Shown: in pieces, positions 36,913 to 48,026 of the stretch | Numbering within the stretch: position 1 is the stretch's first letter | How the letters are laid out: each line of letters opens with the position of its first letter | Assembly (NCBI RefSeq): GCF_905220415.1 | Contig: NC_059546.1 | Span: 10,230,001 to 10,294,000 of the forward strand | From: Colias croceus | Taxonomy: Eukaryota > Arthropoda > Insecta > Lepidoptera > Pieridae | Reading direction: 5' to 3' | Length of the DNA: 64,000 nt | Program-made: the position numbers and the translations under genes | Notes under the pieces: generated by a model | Told to the model about the DNA's origin: nothing | Databases searched by the model: none | What the model saw: the letters and a program-made list of their open reading frames with translations, nothing else

Positions 36913-39900
36913 TCTATAATATACATCTAAATATTACAACGCGCTTAGTGCTTTTAAAACTACAAACTAAAATGCCTTAACTTAAAATATTAACGCAAAA
37001 ATAAACCGCAACAAACCACTCAATTTTATGCCAACATAAAATGAAGCATCAACAATTGAAAAGTACAGCAAAGAGCCAAAACCGGGTTCGGTCGGGATCA
37101 TTTTAAATCAAGTAGGAAAAATTACTTGGAGCACTTTTGAGTTTGAAACTTTCCTCTTTGCAATCCTCATTATATTGTGTTCACGTCTGGACCACGGAGG
37201 CTGTAAGTTACAGGCGCTACTTGTATATTTTATTTTAGGGTATTATAATTTTATAAGAGATTGTGATTTTGGTAGCAGCAATTTGGAAATGTTAGATGAA
37301 ATCTTTAAAGGTTATACGGAAGTTATGTAAAGATCTAATCTATAAATGTTGAATTCGAGGTTCGAATTGAAGATTTTTCAATAGATATTTTCAGAATATT
37401 TATTGTAAATACGACGCAAAAACAAGCGTATGGATATAAGGATCCACTCCTGGTAGTGGAGGCTCCGAAATTTCAACCACAGAGTACGTAAATAATCTTT
37501 TAGACGTTCGTATGTGATGTATGTATGTTCGTAAGCTGTCAACTTCACTGTTGTGACGATGCTGCCGTCTCACCAAACTCGCGCTTCACTTCGTTTGACG
37601 TCCGTACTAATGACTGTCTCCGTCTTGGTCTCCGTCCACATAAATACATCTATTTAACAGCTACATAATTATGCACACCCATAACTCTCATGACTTATAC
37701 CACACAGCGATATTCCAGTGCTCCTAAACAGACAGCGCGTCGCGGTCGCTTCAATCTTATTTCCACAATCCACGTTCACTACAGACGTCAAGTTTTTATT
37801 ACGGACTCTTTCACAGGCCACAAGGGCCTTGTCAATTATTGCTGAGTGCTAAATTAATGACAAACAGGGTTATAAACAGACAGATAACAAAAATTATTTA
37901 TTTTAACACACAATATTTTACAAGTATACAGTAAATGGATTGACACAGTACATAAGGTGACCTTATCGCTCATCAGCGATCTTTTCCAGGCTGCCCAAGG
38001 CAAGGGGTAAAACAAAGGTGAAATTAAAGTTATTTAAATAAACATATTTGTTGTTATCAATGATATCTAATGAAGGGAAAATGATGCTGATCTAATACTT
38101 GGTATTAACTTGGGTTAGCTTTTTGTTGTTAGTCTATTAAGTTGATCTATAAGGATCTGGATAAACATAATATAGGTAACTTTATTATATGTTGAATATC
38201 TCGAAAATTCTACGAATTTCAGAACTAATTCTAGGGATACTTAGTGGAAAACAATTGTTAGCAATTAGGTTAAAATGAAACCTCAAACTGTTCCTATTTG
38301 TAGAACGCATGAATATATAAATGAAACTATGTGGTCTATACATCGACTTACAAGTGATTTGTGTACAGCTCGCTGAACTTTCACGATATTTCAAATTCAC
38401 TTACAAAAACTGTTCAAATACATATTAACTCAAGTCAACAACCTTTCCCCAAGTAACGAGCTAAAATATAAACAGAGGAAACATCATATTTTTGGAGTCT
38501 AATTAATTATTTCCTTTGTGAAGGGAACAATATACGGGATAATGAATGTCATTCTATCATTTTTTGCAAATTCATTGGGAAAATCCTATTCTTCCTGATT
38601 TGCTAATGGCAGCGGATTTTTACATTAATTAATTCTGACTTATCAAATAGACTTTTTTAGGTTTAATTTTTCTGTTGGCAACAGAGAGGTTTTGGAATGG
38701 AATTAAGTTATTAGGAAGAACTTTATTACACATATTTTATTTCAATACCTATTTCCATGTATGTATACGTGTGTCACATAATAATTTTCTTCTGCAATTG
38801 TATTCAAATAGCATATATTCGATCGTATGCTTAATTTATAATACGCGTTTGAATTATTACAATAAATTTCCATATGTAATCATTCCTTTTATATATTATC
38901 TACTTTGATATATCATCCACAACTCTTTTTTACTAAAACGTAATAAGTATATCAATTTTAACTTGTCACTTGAAAACTGTAGTTTTATCATGGACCAACT
39001 ATGTACATGACAAAACGCTAATAATTCTAATAGAGTTTATTTTAAATCTAGACACGCGGCAGCGTGTCAAGCCGAGTTCAAGCGAAGAGAACTGGCGAGC
39101 AGCAGCCGTGTGTATATTTACACGAACCATTTCGAGCCACTTTTCACCCCCTTATAACTCGAAAACTATTTAAGTTATATAAACCAAATTTGGTACATAT
39201 CAAGAAGACCTCAAGATAAACAAGAACCTTAAATTTCATAAATACAGATTAAACAGTTGCGTAGATATTAATATCCAAAAATCGCAATTTTTAAGACTGA
39301 CTGACTTATAGACATATACAAAACCTAACCCACTTCCAGATGACCTAGAAAGTTCAAATTTTGTAATCAACTAGGTAATAGTGAGTGTACAAAGGAAAAA
39401 ATCAGAAAATACTGAATTTATTTGTATTTAATTTTTTTTTCAATGACATAAATTTTGTTTGTATGGAAAAATGGAAAAGTTTAAAAAAAAAGAAAACAGT
39501 ATATTCACCTTACTAGTCTTAAAAAATGGATCAAAACTAATCAGTGGCCGAAAAAAATTTTGAAATCCATCAATAAATGACTGAGATATAGATTATTGAA
39601 GTTTACATATTTTAGGACGAAACATCTGTAGATTCGAAGCGCCTCTGACATCACACTCACTCGCGCTAGTATCGCTAGGGCGGATTACTTCGATTGCATG
39701 ATTTCTTTATTCAAAACTGTTATTAAACGTAAAATAAAAGAAAATTGTAATAAAAATATTGCCTTTATTGCTCATACAGTTAAAAATAATATATAATTTT
39801 ACATATTCACATTTATTTATTCTTTATTTATGAGTGTTTAGTTTAGTTTTAATTTCAGTGTAAATAAATAAATAAATAAATAAAATCTTTATTTTGCTTT

Positions 39901-39932
39901 AAACATGGTATTCAATGGTGATACAATCTATA
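36913..39932. other. Intergenic, mostly unrecognised
   Basis: AT-rich. A CpG-richer patch lies at 37500-37800. At 39060-39420 the sequence (CCCCTTATAACTCGAAAAC and AGTTCAAATTTTGTAATCAA) reads like the tail of a transposable element but has no partner here. An (AAAT)n run lies near 39860-39885. Confidence 0.4.
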
Positions 39933-40404
39933 CATATAATAAATCTGTAGAAGGGTCAATTCTGTACATTGAAAATATTGAAAAAATAAATAGCAGGGGG
40001 TGTTACTGGATCGATACCAAACCCAAATATGTGATTAAAAAAATTTTTGTCTGTCTTTCTGTCTGTCTGTCTGTCTGTCTGTATGTGAAGGCATCACGTG
40101 AAAACTAGCGGTTCGATATCGATGAAACTTGGTATACCTTATTATCCTGGGCGTAAAATAGGATACTTTTTATCCTGGAAAAATACGTAGAAAAAAATTA
40201 ATCTTAATTTTTCAGTTTTATCCATAGACGTTGTTCCGTAGAATCGCGAACACACGTTGCGTATTATTATAGGCCTAGCCGTATTTGGGAATTGGGTCCA
40301 ATAGATATTTATAAGATGTTATTGACAGAGGTACTCAAAATGGAGAAATAACCATCCACGCGAAGACCGACATCCGCGCGGATGGAGTCGCGGGCGGAAG
40401 CTAG
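39933..40404 (+). mobile_element. Element carrying a (GTCT)n microsatellite, copy 1
   Basis: Starts TATAATAAATCTGTAGAAGG, carries (GTCT)n at about 40049-40083, and ends GTCGCGGGCGGAAGCTAG before T. The same organisation recurs at 43519-43854 with a different repeat number and small indels. This matches the lepidopteran elements described as carrying hitchhiking GTCY repeats (from memory). No coding capacity. Confidence 0.7.
40049..40083 (+). repeat. (GTCT)n microsatellite
   Basis: Imperfect GTCT array inside the preceding element, between a T-rich run and GTATGTGAAGGCATCACGTG. Confidence 0.85.
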
Positions 40405-40894
40405 TTATATTAATAAAGCACAAACATGTTTAGCCAATACAAGCATGCAAAAATAATTACCATAAATGGTGTAATGGAAGAAGGCTTCGTCGAAGGTCGA
40501 AAGATTTAATTTGCGTAATATTAATATGAGTGAAACATCTTTAGGCGCGTTTAGAGTAAAATTTCAAGATCGCGTCATGGCAATACCGTAACGTCATGGA
40601 GTAAGGCGACGATTCTTCTACAACGACCTTTGCATCTTGGTAATAGTGTGTGTACAAATTCACGCTGGATGTTTAGAAAATCATGTAATCTTTTAAACAG
40701 AAAACGAGTTTAAAAAATTGCAGATAATGACGGGGCAATGTGCGCTGACATTCATAACATACAAGAAAATATAGAAAATAATACTAAACAAACCATACAG
40801 AGAAACCGCAAGAAAAAAAATCGTATATAAAAAGTATTATATTTATAAAGTAAATCAAATTTGCAGAGTAATTTTCTGTACAAAAAGTAATGAT
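40405..40894. other. Intergenic, nothing recognised
   Basis: Spacer between the microsatellite-bearing element and the large palindrome. No gene or repeat end is visible. Confidence 0.45.
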
Positions 40895-41187
40895 ATCCCA
40901 CCAAAAACATAAATGTAAAAATTGGAGCCGAGTTCAATCGTTGACTTAATTTGCCAAAAAAAGAAATGAGATCTAAATGTGTGCCAAGTTCTGCAGACAG
41001 TCCAGAAATTTATTTACAAAGATGTATTAAGTTCTTAAGTTGACTGAAAACTCAATTGTTTTATTTTCCCTTAAGAGAACAATGTTTATTCCAAAATATA
41101 ACTTTTTTAATTTGAATAATATAATTATTTTCACAAAGCAAACAACTAATGACCTATTGAACCCCATAATTTGATGAGGCTAGTTTT
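40895..41187. repeat. Perfect 293-bp inverted repeat, left arm
   Basis: Compared base by base with 41217-41509; every position pairs. The arms are AT-rich and non-coding. Transcription through the locus would give a long perfect hairpin RNA, the type processed by Dicer-2 in insects. The perfect match implies recent origin, ongoing conversion, or an artefact. Confidence 0.95.
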
Positions 41188-41216
41188 ACATACTGTTTAT
41201 ATTTTGTGAGGTTCTA
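41188..41216. other. 29-bp spacer of the large palindrome
   Basis: Unpaired centre between the two 293-bp arms. It would be the hairpin loop and contains TTTATATTTTGTGAGG. Confidence 0.9.
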
Positions 41217-41509
41217 AAAACTAGCCTCATCAAATTATGGGGTTCAATAGGTCATTAGTTGTTTGCTTTGTGAAAATAATTATATTATTCAAATTAAAAA
41301 AGTTATATTTTGGAATAAACATTGTTCTCTTAAGGGAAAATAAAACAATTGAGTTTTCAGTCAACTTAAGAACTTAATACATCTTTGTAAATAAATTTCT
41401 GGACTGTCTGCAGAACTTGGCACACATTTAGATCTCATTTCTTTTTTTGGCAAATTAAGTCAACGATTGAACTCGGCTCCAATTTTTACATTTATGTTTT
41501 TGGTGGGAT
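41217..41509. repeat. Perfect 293-bp inverted repeat, right arm
   Basis: Exact inverse of 40895-41187. The sequence diverges at once outside both arms, so the boundaries are sharp. No flanking target duplication was found, which argues against a transposon and for an inverted duplication of local DNA. Confidence 0.95.
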
Positions 41510-41743
41510 TTAGATTACCGAAATTATCACAATATACATTTAGATCATTTTCAATGAATTGATTTTGATAGTTAAGCGTCGAACATGCTTGGCCACGAAT
41601 TGTGGCAATCCCGAACTAAGTTTCCACACCACATGATGTTATCGAGAAATAGTAGTAGGATATTGTATTGTGCATATCCCTTCCCTTATATTATATCCCA
41701 GTTCTTCCTTTGTCCTATTCTTAATTAGCTAACAAACTACAAA

Positions 41744-41881
41744 ATATATACTAATAATGTAAAGCTTAAGAGTTTTTTTGTTTGTTTCATAGTAGGTACT
41801 AATCTCAGGAGCTACTGGACCGATAAAAAAAATCTTAGTCGTATAATATATACCACGGGCGAAATCGGGCCGCACCTCTAG
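41744..41881 (+). mobile_element. Short Helitron-like element
   Basis: TATACTAATAATGTAAAGCT at the left, CAGGAGCTACTGGACCGAT inside, and CGGGCCGCACCTCTAG then T at the right. Internally deleted compared with the others. Copy D of the structured repeat follows within 20 bp. Confidence 0.6.
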
Positions 41882-41898
41882 TCTTATAAATAAAAAAA

Positions 41899-42068
41899 GA
41901 CGTGTGGCACTCGGGGACTGCCGCGGTAAAGCTATTGCAATTGCATGCTATGCCTTCAAGCCACACCTCCGCCCGTCGGAGTGGGGAGTGTGAGGTTTTT
42001 TCGTTACGGAATTTCTCGATTCGGTCCCCGCGCTCATGGCCCGCGATAGAAGCTATGCAATAGCTTAA
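41899..42068. repeat. Structured 165-170 bp interspersed repeat, copy D
   Basis: Nearly identical to copy A, with a 6-bp internal duplication (TTGCAATTGCAT) in the left arm. It sits immediately beside the end of a Helitron-like element (41744-41881). The A-rich left edge again gives an oligo-T end on the minus strand. Confidence 0.8.
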
Positions 42069-42931
42069 TTACATGATAATTGCCAAGATACTTGGAATTC
42101 CCAGCAAGGATTCCCAGCTTTTCAAGTGTTCCAACTTCCACTCCGGGGTTTCTTCGTAAATTAATCTCCAAACTGTAGTGCTGGAAAGGATCGGGGCCAA
42201 CACGACACCGCTATAAAGATTAACATTCGAGCCGAGCGCAAAGTTGACTAAACAAGAAAATTGAATCTGCGATACAGCGCAGCGGTTATGAAATGTTCAA
42301 GTTTTACGTGGTTTTACGTTACTTGGCTTAGTTTTAAATATATTTTTGTTTTATGTGTGATATTGACTTGCGCTCGTTATTTGTTATTGTATAAATTACT
42401 TGAATTTTTTGCAAATATATCTTAAATTATCAAAGTTATACCTAGCTGCTCTTTTCTTTATAATACTTTAAATCAAAAGTGACACCTACTAAAAGATATT
42501 GTCTATAAAGACGATTAATTATTAGAGTGCAATGTAACACAATAAAATATCACCTACCTTGAAATTATATTTCAGCTTGAGTTTTATTACTTTTTAGGTT
42601 TTTTTACGCAATCTAAAAGCTATCCCACTGTACCTCTAACTAATAATATATATTTTCATTAGTATCACATAATAGCCTACCAGATTAATTTGGCTACAGT
42701 CAATAAATTGAATATTCAATGGGCAGGACATCGGGCTTTGTAAAAGACTTGTATTGTACGTCATCGATACAAATACAATAACCAGTGGAGCCTGTAAGCC
42801 TCTTAGCGTACGGGCCACGATTAATGGGAGCGGCGCTCATTGAAAGATTGTACACATATACATATTATACAAGCACATATACACGGATGTGTGCAGTACG
42901 CAGATATTTTATTTTACAATAGAAGACTTAC
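42069..42931. other. Intergenic, nothing recognised
   Basis: The first 250 bp are GC-richer than average; the rest is AT-rich. No gene is supported. Confidence 0.45.
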
Positions 42932-43103
42932 AGAAATTAAAGATTTTTTTAACGGATTTTAAATCGCTTATTCATTATATTATTTTCCCGACGTTTCGAA
43001 CACTTTACAGTCTCCCCGTGACCACGCTCGTGTTCGAAACGTCGGGAAAATAATATTATGAATAAATCTCGTTTAAAATTCGTTAAAAAAATCGTTAATT
43101 TCT
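42932..43103. mobile_element. Palindromic MITE
   Basis: Arms of about 70 bp run from AGAAATTAAAGATTTTTTTA on the left to the inverse on the right. The innermost CCCGACGTTTCGAACAC pairs perfectly with GTGTTCGAAACGTCGGG around a 26-bp centre. Total about 172 bp, no coding. It would fold into a near-complete hairpin. Confidence 0.8.
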
Positions 43104-43518
43104 AAATGTATAATACTCGCGTAAAATCAAACACTATAAAATACAGTGGAAGACTTGATACACACATTCACACACACACACACACACTAAGTATACAGTA
43201 TTTAGAGTATACATAATATTATAATAGGTTACACACATGCACACTATTACATATTTTTATACTGACACATCCATGATCACGTTTACGCCTTTAGTACACC
43301 GACGCGTTCGCGTGCGGCAGCGAAACAACGAAAAATCTGTCAGTACTATGGCAGGATTTCGCATATGATATGTCTCACTCTAGCACATAGATAGATGAAA
43401 TAGTTGCGTCCTTGTCAGTATAGTTTTTTTAGTTTTTTACTCTTTATTTTTATGAATAACGTATTTACACACCCACCCATACACGTACGTCACACGCATA
43501 AAATAACAATCTATAGGT
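43104..43518. other. Intergenic with (CA)n
   Basis: Contains a CA microsatellite at 43161-43188 and a GC-richer patch at 43290-43340 (GACGCGTTCGCGTGCGGC). No gene. Confidence 0.5.
43161..43188. repeat. (CA)n microsatellite
   Basis: A run of CA dinucleotides with one interruption by TT near its start. Confidence 0.85.
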
Positions 43519-43854
43519 ACATATTATAATAAATCTGTAGAAGGGTCAATTCTGTACATTGAAAATATTGAAAAAAATAAATAGCAGGGGGTGTTACTGG
43601 ATCGATACCAAGCCCAAATATGTGATTAAAAAATTTTTTGTCTGTCTGTCTGTCTGCCTGTCTGTCTGTCTGTCTGTCTGTCTGTATGTTCAGGCATCAC
43701 GTGAAAACTAACGGTTCGATTTCGATGAAACTTGGTATAATTATACCTGGGAATAAAATAGGATACTTTTTATCCCGGAAAAATACGTAGAAAAAAAATA
43801 AATCTTAATTTTTCCTAATTTTTCCGCGCGGACGGAGTCGCGGGCGGAAGCTAG
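43519..43854 (+). mobile_element. Element carrying a (GTCT)n microsatellite, copy 2
   Basis: Same start (ATAATAAATCTGTAGAAGG) and end (GTCGCGGGCGGAAGCTAG) as 39933-40404, but about 135 bp shorter in the 3' half. The GTCT array at 43640-43685 is longer and has a GCCT variant unit. Confidence 0.7.
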
Positions 43855-45196
43855 TAAATAATAATCGTGCTAAAAATAGAAAACAACAACTTTCTAAAAT
43901 AATGTATTTGAACATTTTAGCGATATTTTAGCAATGTATATAGATTTTTTGGAGTAGGAATTCCTATGAAAATTACTAATATAGGTACCTATGTGCGAAA
44001 ATAATAAAACAGTACAGTCATAAACATAAAAATGACACGACTGCAATTTAAAAGTGCTCTTAAATCTAAAAATAAAGCCAGTCAAGGTAAAAACTAAAGC
44101 AACCGTGAAGCTATATTACGAATTGGGTCAAGCTTAGATACTAAACCAAAACTGGTCTACGAGGTAGGCACTAATATACAAATACTAAGAATACCTATGT
44201 GCCCTTGTAGGCCAAAGAAACTACGAATCTTTGATTTGCCCGGCTTCGCTTCTTATTGTGTGTTTTACCCTACCTATCAAGTTTTGTTTTCTCTACATAT
44301 TCAGTAATTTATTATTTAATTTTCAAACTTTCTATAGTAGGTTAAGTCTATCTCAGTAGTCAGTTTCTCATTTTATAAAATAATCTATTCATTAATTTAG
44401 AAAATGTCAAAAAGTACATAACTGTGATTTATTTGTTACCAGTTCTTGAAGTAAGTATCCTATTTTAAGGGGAGTCCTTTCAGCGAAGCGGAGTAAAATT
44501 GGTTTGCAAGATCAAATTTTTCATGTATTTGCAATTATATGACGCTTCTAGAAAAAATAATCAATACACTTCAAGATATTTCCTAAAAAGTGTGCTAATT
44601 TGTTACACAACCACGTGTATTTTGTTCGATCATATAAAATCATAAAAATAGGCTAAAATAAAGATCGAAAACGAATTATTTATTAATGAAATTTCTGATT
44701 TTGGAAATAATTTTTATATAAGGATATGTATTTTGATGTACTGCAGAAAACGTGCTAAATTTTGGTTTTCTACTGAAGCCCTGTAATTATTAAATACATA
44801 TTATATCTCAGAACTTAACGTTGCCCAGCGTTTTCTTTACAAACCGCGCTGCCCGCTACCCCGCCAGTCCTGATCAGGCGCTTGCTAACGTAGGACCTGT
44901 GTCAAATTATCTCCGCTCGATTTTAAGTTTTGAGTAAAGATAAATTATTGAAAATGGGTAACAAAACAAACAAAATTCGGAAGAAAGCAGTGTCAGTATC
45001 ACAAAAAAGGACAGGAAAAGAGAACTAGTATGTAAATTGAGTAATATGATAAAAACGTAGTTACTTGATGCCACAGAATAAAAATATCAGTTGGTCATAA
45101 AGTTTCACCTCGTATGCTTTTATTTCAAAACGATAAAAGCTGCGTTACTGTGAAATAAGAGTTTAGTTTATAATAATTTGTTTTATATATATAATA
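43855..45196. other. Intergenic, nothing recognised
   Basis: AT-rich. A tiny frame at 44954-45028 starting MGNKTNKIRKK is too short to support. A GC-richer patch at 44820-44930 has the palindrome CCTGATCAGG. Confidence 0.45.
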
Positions 45197-45379
45197 CTAG
45201 TGGTCCGCCCCGGCTTCGCCCGTGGTACATATTTCGCAATAAAAGGTAGCCTATGCCTTTTCTCGGGTATCAAAATATCTCTATACCAAATTTCATGCAA
45301 ATTGGTTCAGTAGTTTAGGCGTGATTGAGTAACAGACAGACAGACAGAGTTACGTTCGCATTTATAATATTAGTATGGA
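45197..45379 (-). mobile_element. Complete Helitron-like element
   Basis: CTAGTGGTCCGCCCCGGC at the left and TTATAATATTAGTATGGA before T at the right, with (GACA)n near the right end. Its minus-strand 5' half closely matches the plus-strand copy in Rab18 intron 1. Confidence 0.75.
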
Positions 45380-45542
45380 TTATTATTACGTAATTGGTGT
45401 ATTATTTGCATAATTTTGGGGTATAATTATTAATTACAGTTGTTTATTTTAAGGAAAAAAACAATAATGATTATTTGTTAAAAAATAATTGATAATAGTC
45501 AAATAATAATGATTATTGACTAATAATAATTATTAATCACTA

Positions 45543-46216
45543 CAGTAAAAGTTCCTTATTGGCGGGGTATATGTTCCATAAAATATATGCCTCGAATACA
45601 GAAACCGTGAATACGGAATGGTAATTATTATATGGGATTATAGGTTCTACGTTATACGTTCCTAGGTGACGATTGAGATTTTTTTCGTGTCTCATTTTTT
45701 TTAGTTGACATTATAAATTTATAAACTAGGAAGAGTGCAGTAGACGTTACTCGATCACAATTATTTTTGTAACGAATGTGAAAGACGAAACCTATAAAAC
45801 ACGCAAAGCGGCTTTTACTATAAACGGAACTACATTTAAAAATATACTTTATTTATTGAGTTATAAGGTTGCTTCCATTCTGTTTATTTACATTCTCAAA
45901 AACATCAATCGCGGCAAAGGCGGCTTGCGACAAAGGCGGCTTGGGTCAAAGGCCTCGGCGATATCATTAATTAACAACATAATATTATGTACTTTAGGCT
46001 AACTTGTAATAAGATCTATTTTACTTTCTTATTAGTCCATTTGACAAGGATATTGTGTTAGATACCTATTGGAATAATTTTATTATTATGTATGTACTTA
46101 TTAAATCCGCGAATAAAAAAATTTTTAGTCGCGAATATAGAAATTGGGTCGCATTTTTTTAATTCCCGAATAGTGAAAACGCGAATAAAGGAAGCGCGAA
46201 TAAGGAACTTTTACTG
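45543..46216. mobile_element. Pogo/Tigger-like non-autonomous DNA transposon
   Basis: Perfect 18-bp terminal inverted repeats CAGTAAAAGTTCCTTATT (45543-45560 and inverted at 46199-46216) are flanked by TA on both sides. Ends starting CAGT with a TA duplication are typical of the pogo/Tigger branch of Tc1/mariner. The 674-bp interior has no transposase; its short open frames are not recognisable. Subterminal CGCGAATA-type repeats occur near the right end. Confidence 0.8.
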
Positions 46217-47092
46217 TATAATAGATGATAATAGTTAGTTCATAATCATTGTTATTATAGTTCATTGAAAAGTTACATTTGGGGTTGCGTTTTTTAGGAG
46301 GACGCATTTTATTTTTTTGATGTGTAGGGGGGGTTAGTGTGAAGCTATCACCAAGTTTGTGGGGTCGCCACCCTTGTCCCACGGCCGCCATCTTAAAAAT
46401 AGCGCTTAATATGGTTTTTATGATATATCTCTTAAACTATTAATCTGATAAAAAAAAATTGTCAACATTATTTGTTGCAAATTAAATTTTCTACAATTTT
46501 GGTCCAGTAACTTTTTGTCATAGAACTATAAATAAAAATGTTATGAGTGAAAATGTTCAGAAATTAGCGATATTTATATTTTTCAATAAAACTTTTTTTT
46601 TTATAATTTTACGAAGAAATAATATCAGACCATTTTTGTAGATTGTTGTAGTATTGTAGTTATATTGTAATACACGCGCTCTATACTATTCTAATATAAT
46701 ACTCTAAGCTTCTACTGGTAGCAGCAAGTAATATTTATTAGTTACACCAAGTACTTCCATAATTATGTTGTGCTAATTAATAAATTCCTAGTACCTACTT
46801 ATCTCAGTTTATAAAGTTGTAAATGATTTCTTTATTTACTTTTATATTTACAATCTGACACAAACACTTTTACATTGCTTACATAATAAAAATTGATCAC
46901 AATTTACTTTTGATATAAGTATTTTACACTGTGGCATAGCGCTAACGTTACGAAAAACAAACGACGCGAGGAGCGCGAGGAGCGCGTGTCACGCGAACGG
47001 CCCCGCACACCTCACCTCCAATCTTGCCTCGCGTTGAAATACCTCGCGTTAATTATTTTTTAATCTCTGTTGAACACAAGCTGAGCGTCTAA
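46217..47092. other. Intergenic, nothing recognised
   Basis: AT-rich apart from a GC-rich patch at 46945-47040 with a short direct repeat GAGGAGCGC. No gene is supported; a promoter-like role for the patch cannot be shown. Confidence 0.45.
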
Positions 47093-47278
47093 TCTTCACT
47101 AATATTATAAAGAGGACAACTTTGTTTGTTTGTTTGTTTGATTGTAATGAATCGGCTCATAAACTGCTGGACCGATTTTGATGAAATTTGGCACAGACAA
47201 TCTTTAGACCCTGAGAAAGAACATTCTACCTTTTATTGCGAAATATGTACCACGGGCGAAGCCGGGGCGGACCGTTAG
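47093..47278 (+). mobile_element. Complete Helitron-like element with variant 3' end
   Basis: A then TCTTCACTAATATTATAAAG at the 5' end. The 3' end is CGGGCGAAGCCGGGGCGG then ACCGTTAG before T, a TTAG instead of CTAG. Carries (GTTT)n. Confidence 0.7.
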
Positions 47279-47534
47279 TTATTTATACATTAAATATTCC
47301 ATTGATTTTTATAATGTAACGTTTGTTATAAATTATTAATTATATTATACATTTGTTACACCAGTGTAAGCCAAGCCTGTTGGTGCCTGTTGTATCGAGC
47401 TCCCTGCCATTGACTGATAACAGATAACACACACAAACTGAAGCCTCCAATAGCGAAGACAGTAATAAATTCATTCCGAATCATATGTGTATATTATTTG
47501 AGCACAGAGAAGAAGAGAACGATATTATAAATAA

Positions 47535-47745
47535 CTAGCTTTTCGCCCGCGTCTTCGCCCGCGTTTTCAAAGGAAAACCCGCATAGTTCCCGTTCCCGTG
47601 GGATTTCCGGAATAAAACCTATCCTATGTGTTAATCCAAGTAACCCCCTATATGTGTGCTAAATTTCATTATTATCGGTTCAGTAGTTTATACGTAAAAA
47701 CCACACATAGATACATACAAACCTTTCCTCTTTAGTTTAGGTAGA
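47535..47745 (-). mobile_element. Helitron-like non-autonomous element
   Basis: CTAGCTTTTCGCCCGCGTCT at the left; CCGTTCCCGTGGGATTTCC and CTAAATTTCATTATTATCGG inside; ends near TTTAGGTAGA before T. Confidence 0.65.
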
Positions 47746-47962
47746 TTGGAAATAAAAATTACACAAAATCATTGTTTAACATTTTTTAAAGAGAGTTTTT
47801 ACATTATGTACTTCGGTCATTTTTATTAAATGTATAACAAACTATATTTAACGGGACTTTGAATGTACTATAAACTACTATAATTATTGCTTCTCTTTTG
47901 TAATTTAAAAAAGTGCAAAAGACTAAATTAATATATGTCTAAATGCAGTCTAAAATCTAGGT

Positions 47963-48026
47963 CAACAAAACGCTATATACCTTTAAAAAAAAAAAAAAAA
48001 ACTCAACAACAAAACGCTATATACCT
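47963..48026. mobile_element. Poly(A)-only insertion with 20-bp direct repeats
   Basis: CAACAAAACGCTATATACCT occurs at 47963-47982 and again at 48007-48026. Between them lie only 24 bp: TT, seventeen A, and CTCAA. This is what an extremely 5'-truncated retroelement insertion (tail only) would leave. Slippage is a weaker explanation, since the repeats are long and unlike the insert. Confidence 0.6.

Noticed and set aside
40895..41509. Large palindrome as a MITE or foldback transposon
   Set aside because: No shared terminal motif, no flanking duplication and perfect arms; a local inverted duplication is simpler.
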